This document shows, in pieces, positions 5,496 through 6,544 of a DNA stretch of 6,544 nucleotides. Location of the stretch: positions 1-6,544 of the forward strand of contig JAQULD010000089.1 of assembly GCA_028719045.1 (NCBI GenBank). Direction: 5' to 3'. A program made the translations under genes and the position numbers. Each line of letters begins with the position of its first letter. The first letter of the stretch is position 1. The notes beneath the pieces are model-generated. The model made no database searches and had not been told where the DNA came from. It saw nothing but the letters and a program-made list of their open reading frames with translations. The DNA is from Candidatus Omnitrophota bacterium (GTDB lineage Bacteria > Omnitrophota > Koll11 > Gygaellales > Profunditerraquicolaceae).

Positions 5496-5517
5496 AAAAG
5501 TGCCTGATTACACTTTT
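5496..5517. repeat. Perfect inverted repeat, candidate operator or small bidirectional terminator
   Basis: AAAAGTG (5496-5502) and CACTTTT (5511-5517) are exact reverse complements around CCTGATTA. The left arm falls where the -35 of the minus-strand TAGTAT promoter (5472-5477) would lie, so a repressor site is possible. T-rich flanks on both strands also allow a weak terminator. Confidence 0.4.
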
Positions 5518-5584
5518 TTCTGACATTTCTCCACGTTGGCGCGGAACAGGAAGAGAAATGATACGCCCGCTGCAAGGAAAGGCA

Positions 5585-5600
5585 TTTTTGTTGACAAAAA
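5585..5600. promoter_or_regulatory. Palindromic operator-like site overlapping the -35 box
   Basis: TTTTTGT (5585-5591), a 2-base TG centre, and ACAAAAA (5594-5600) form a perfect inverted repeat that overlies the TTGACA at 5591-5596. A dimeric regulator bound here would block RNA polymerase at the glutamate synthase promoter. The regulator is not identified. Confidence 0.4.
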
Positions 5601-5619
5601 ACTCATTTATTGGTAGTAT
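5591..5619 (+). promoter_or_regulatory. Sigma70-type promoter of the glutamate synthase-like gene
   Basis: TTGACA (5591-5596) is a perfect -35 box, followed by a 17-base spacer and TAGTAT (5614-5619, 4 of 6 to -10). Start of transcription is expected near 5626, leaving an untranslated leader of about 180 bases before the ATG at 5807. Confidence 0.65.
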
Positions 5620-5636
5620 GTTACTGATGTAAGACC

Positions 5637-5692
5637 TAATGGACAGCGTCGTCCATTATCGCGCAAGTAAATAGAGCCTGCGCTTTTTGTTT
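5637..5692 (+). promoter_or_regulatory. Leader stem-loops with possible early terminator
   Basis: TAATGGAC (5637-5644) pairs exactly with GTCCATTA (5651-5658) around AGCGTC. A second stem GCGCA/TGCGC (5661-5665 with 5679-5683) is followed by TTTTTGTTT (5684-5692), an intrinsic-terminator layout although the stem is only 5 bp with a 13-base loop. Lying some 10-65 bases after the predicted transcript start, it could attenuate the downstream gene or end a very short RNA. No known riboswitch class was recognised. Confidence 0.35.
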
Positions 5693-5792
5693 CCCTCAAA
5701 TTGCCTAAAAGATAAGCATAAAATGCATAATCTTTAACCATAGGACGTGACATTCGCCCTTATCGGATCGGCAGGTGTTTCGTCTTCTACGA

Positions 5793-5799
5793 AAGGAGG
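5793..5799 (+). promoter_or_regulatory. Shine-Dalgarno site of the glutamate synthase-like gene
   Basis: AAGGAGG lies 7 bases before the ATG at 5807 and fixes that start. Its first two bases fall within the arm CGAAA (5790-5794), which can pair with TTTCG (5778-5782), so access by the ribosome might be modulated. Confidence 0.75.
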
Positions 5800-5806
5800 C
5801 AAAGTA

Positions 5807-6544
5807 ATGAATTTGCGCAGCCCAGGAGGTAATGACGCTACCCGCACCTTTAACCGCTCAAAGAATGTAGTGCCTTGTTCGGGACTATGCTCAAGATGTC
5901 TTGAGTCCTGCCGCGGTAATTGCGAAGTATTCAAATCATCATTCAGAGGAAGAGAAGTTATCTATCCCGGACCATTCGGAGAAATGACCGCCGGAGGGGA
6001 CAAGGACTATCCTGTCGATTATTCCCATCTGAATATCCAGGGTTATGCCCAGGGAGCGAACGGTTTACCAAAAGGCGTTCAGGCCAGCCCCGATACAGCT
6101 ACATTCCCTTCAGTAAATACCGAAACAGAATACGGCTGGGATAAGAAGGTAAAGATGAAAATGCCCATTTTTACCGGAGCGCTTGGGTCCACGGAGATCG
6201 CCCGGAAGAATTGGGAGCATTTCGCGGTGGGCGCCGCGATCTCAGGCGTTACTATAGTCTGCGGAGAGAACGTCTGCGGTATCGACCCGAAACTGGAGTT
6301 GGACGCTAAAGGAAAGATCACCAATGCCCCGGATATGGACAGGCGCATTGAAGTCTATAAAAGATTTAATGACGGCTATGGCGAGATCCTGGTACAGATG
6401 AACGTGGAAGACACGCGTTTAGGCGTGGCGGAATACGTGAGCAAAAAACATAAGCTGGATACTATTGAATTGAAATGGGGGCAGGACGCCAAATGTATCG
6501 GCGGCGAGATAAAAGTAAAGAGCCTGGACAGGGCGTTGGAATTG
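5807..6544 (+). CDS. FMN-binding glutamate synthase-like protein (GltB domain), N-terminal part
   Basis: The first 246 codons are visible; the frame is open to the window edge. The sequence matches the central FMN domain family of glutamate synthase (Glu_synthase, GltB2-like), which turns glutamine and 2-oxoglutarate into two glutamates. Recognisable segments are YPGPFGEMTAGGDKDYPVDYSHLNI (53-77), FTGALGSTEIARKNWEHFAVGAAISG (121-146), CGENVCGIDP (150-159) and KWGQDAKCIGGEIKVKSLDRAL (223-244), the last typical of the FMN/substrate-binding region. No N-terminal amidotransferase domain with Cys2 is present, so ammonia would have to come from another protein or the true reaction differs. The N-terminus has five cysteines in CSGLCSRCLESCRGNC (24, 28, 31, 35, 39), suggesting an iron-sulfur or zinc site. 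Start is set by AAGGAGG at 5793-5799. Genomic company with ammonium transport and glutamine synthetase fits nitrogen assimilation. Confidence 0.88.
   Translation, partial: MNLRSPGGNDATRTFNRSKNVVPCSGLCSRCLESCRGNCEVFKSSFRGREVIYPGPFGEMTAGGDKDYPVDYSHLNIQGYAQGANGLPKGVQASPDTATFPSVNTETEYGWDKKVKMKMPIFTGALGSTEIARKNWEHFAVGAAISGVTIVCGENVCGIDPKLELDAKGKITNAPDMDRRIEVYKRFNDGYGEILVQMNVEDTRLGVAEYVSKKHKLDTIELKWGQDAKCIGGEIKVKSLDRALEL

Larger units (their letters stand above)
5396..5806. other. Divergent intergenic region with promoters, inverted repeats and a structured leader
   Basis: A stretch of 411 bases without a supportable gene between divergent transcription units. From left to right it holds: the DUF2934 ribosome site; a GGCGC/GCGCC hairpin (5431-5454) in the minus-strand leader; a weak minus-strand -10 (TAGTAT, 5472-5477); an AAAAGTG/CACTTTT inverted repeat (5496-5517); a strong plus-strand promoter (5591-5619) overlapped by a TTTTTGT/ACAAAAA repeat; then plus-strand leader hairpins at 5637-5658, 5661-5692, 5708-5735 and 5778-5794. 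The only open frame of any length (minus strand, 5734-5934) mostly overlaps the glutamate synthase start and is rejected. Confidence 0.6.

Noticed and set aside
5530..5560. TTGGCGCGGAACAGG as a sigma54 (-24/-12) promoter for nitrogen control
   Set aside because: The GG is not followed by GC at the required 10-base spacing; only the first half resembles the consensus.
5734..5934. Minus-strand 66-codon open frame at the glutamate synthase start
   Set aside because: Most of it lies antisense to the well-supported N-terminus of the glutamate synthase-like gene and its leader; no motif or ribosome site supports it.
1..6544. Insertion sequences, tRNA or rRNA genes, CRISPR arrays, phage or defence genes
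   Set aside because: No transposase or terminal repeats, no tandem direct repeats with spacers, and no tRNA cloverleaf pattern was seen; all sizeable genes are metabolic or regulatory.

Overview
The window looks like a nitrogen-assimilation region from an uncultured bacterium with moderate G+C content. Clues are a type III glutamine synthetase, an ammonium transporter tail next to a PII protein, and a stand-alone FMN-type glutamate synthase-like protein with an N-terminal cysteine cluster. A small lipoprotein with aromatic repeats and a DUF2934 protein suggest a Gram-negative lineage. A PVC-related group such as Omnitrophota is my guess, but no rRNA or phylogenetic marker is present, so taxonomy is an inference only.

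Layout. Positions 3-80 (+) hold the last codons of a probable ammonium transporter (Amt). The PII regulator follows at 95-436 (+), then a PduO-type cob(I)alamin adenosyltransferase at 453-1037 (+) in close succession. A gap of about 190 bases holds a candidate promoter and a hairpin plus T-run just upstream of the glutamine synthetase gene (1225-3420, +). A class I glutamine amidotransferase (3431-4141, +) starts 10 bases after the glutamine synthetase stop and contains a striking 16-bp perfect hairpin. A tiny His/Trp/Tyr-rich lipoprotein (4188-4406, +) ends the block.

On the minus strand, a DUF2934 protein (5395-5201) and a carbonyl-reductase-like short-chain dehydrogenase (5207-4419) overlap by 7 bases. 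They converge on the lipoprotein gene. A 411-base intergenic region (5396-5806) separates them from a divergent glutamate synthase-like gene (5807 to the window end, +). This region has a good TTGACA-N17-TAGTAT promoter, an inverted repeat over the -35 box, and several hairpins in the leader.

How the genes work together. Amt and PII handle ammonium entry and sensing. Type III glutamine synthetase fixes ammonium into glutamine, the amidotransferase probably consumes glutamine, and the glutamate synthase-like protein may regenerate glutamate. The most interesting signals are regulatory: a compact element before the glutamine synthetase gene that resembles glutamine-riboswitch conserved segments and overlaps a terminator-like hairpin; a PII T-loop lacking the usual uridylylated Tyr51; the large hairpin inside the amidotransferase gene; and the structured glutamate synthase leader.
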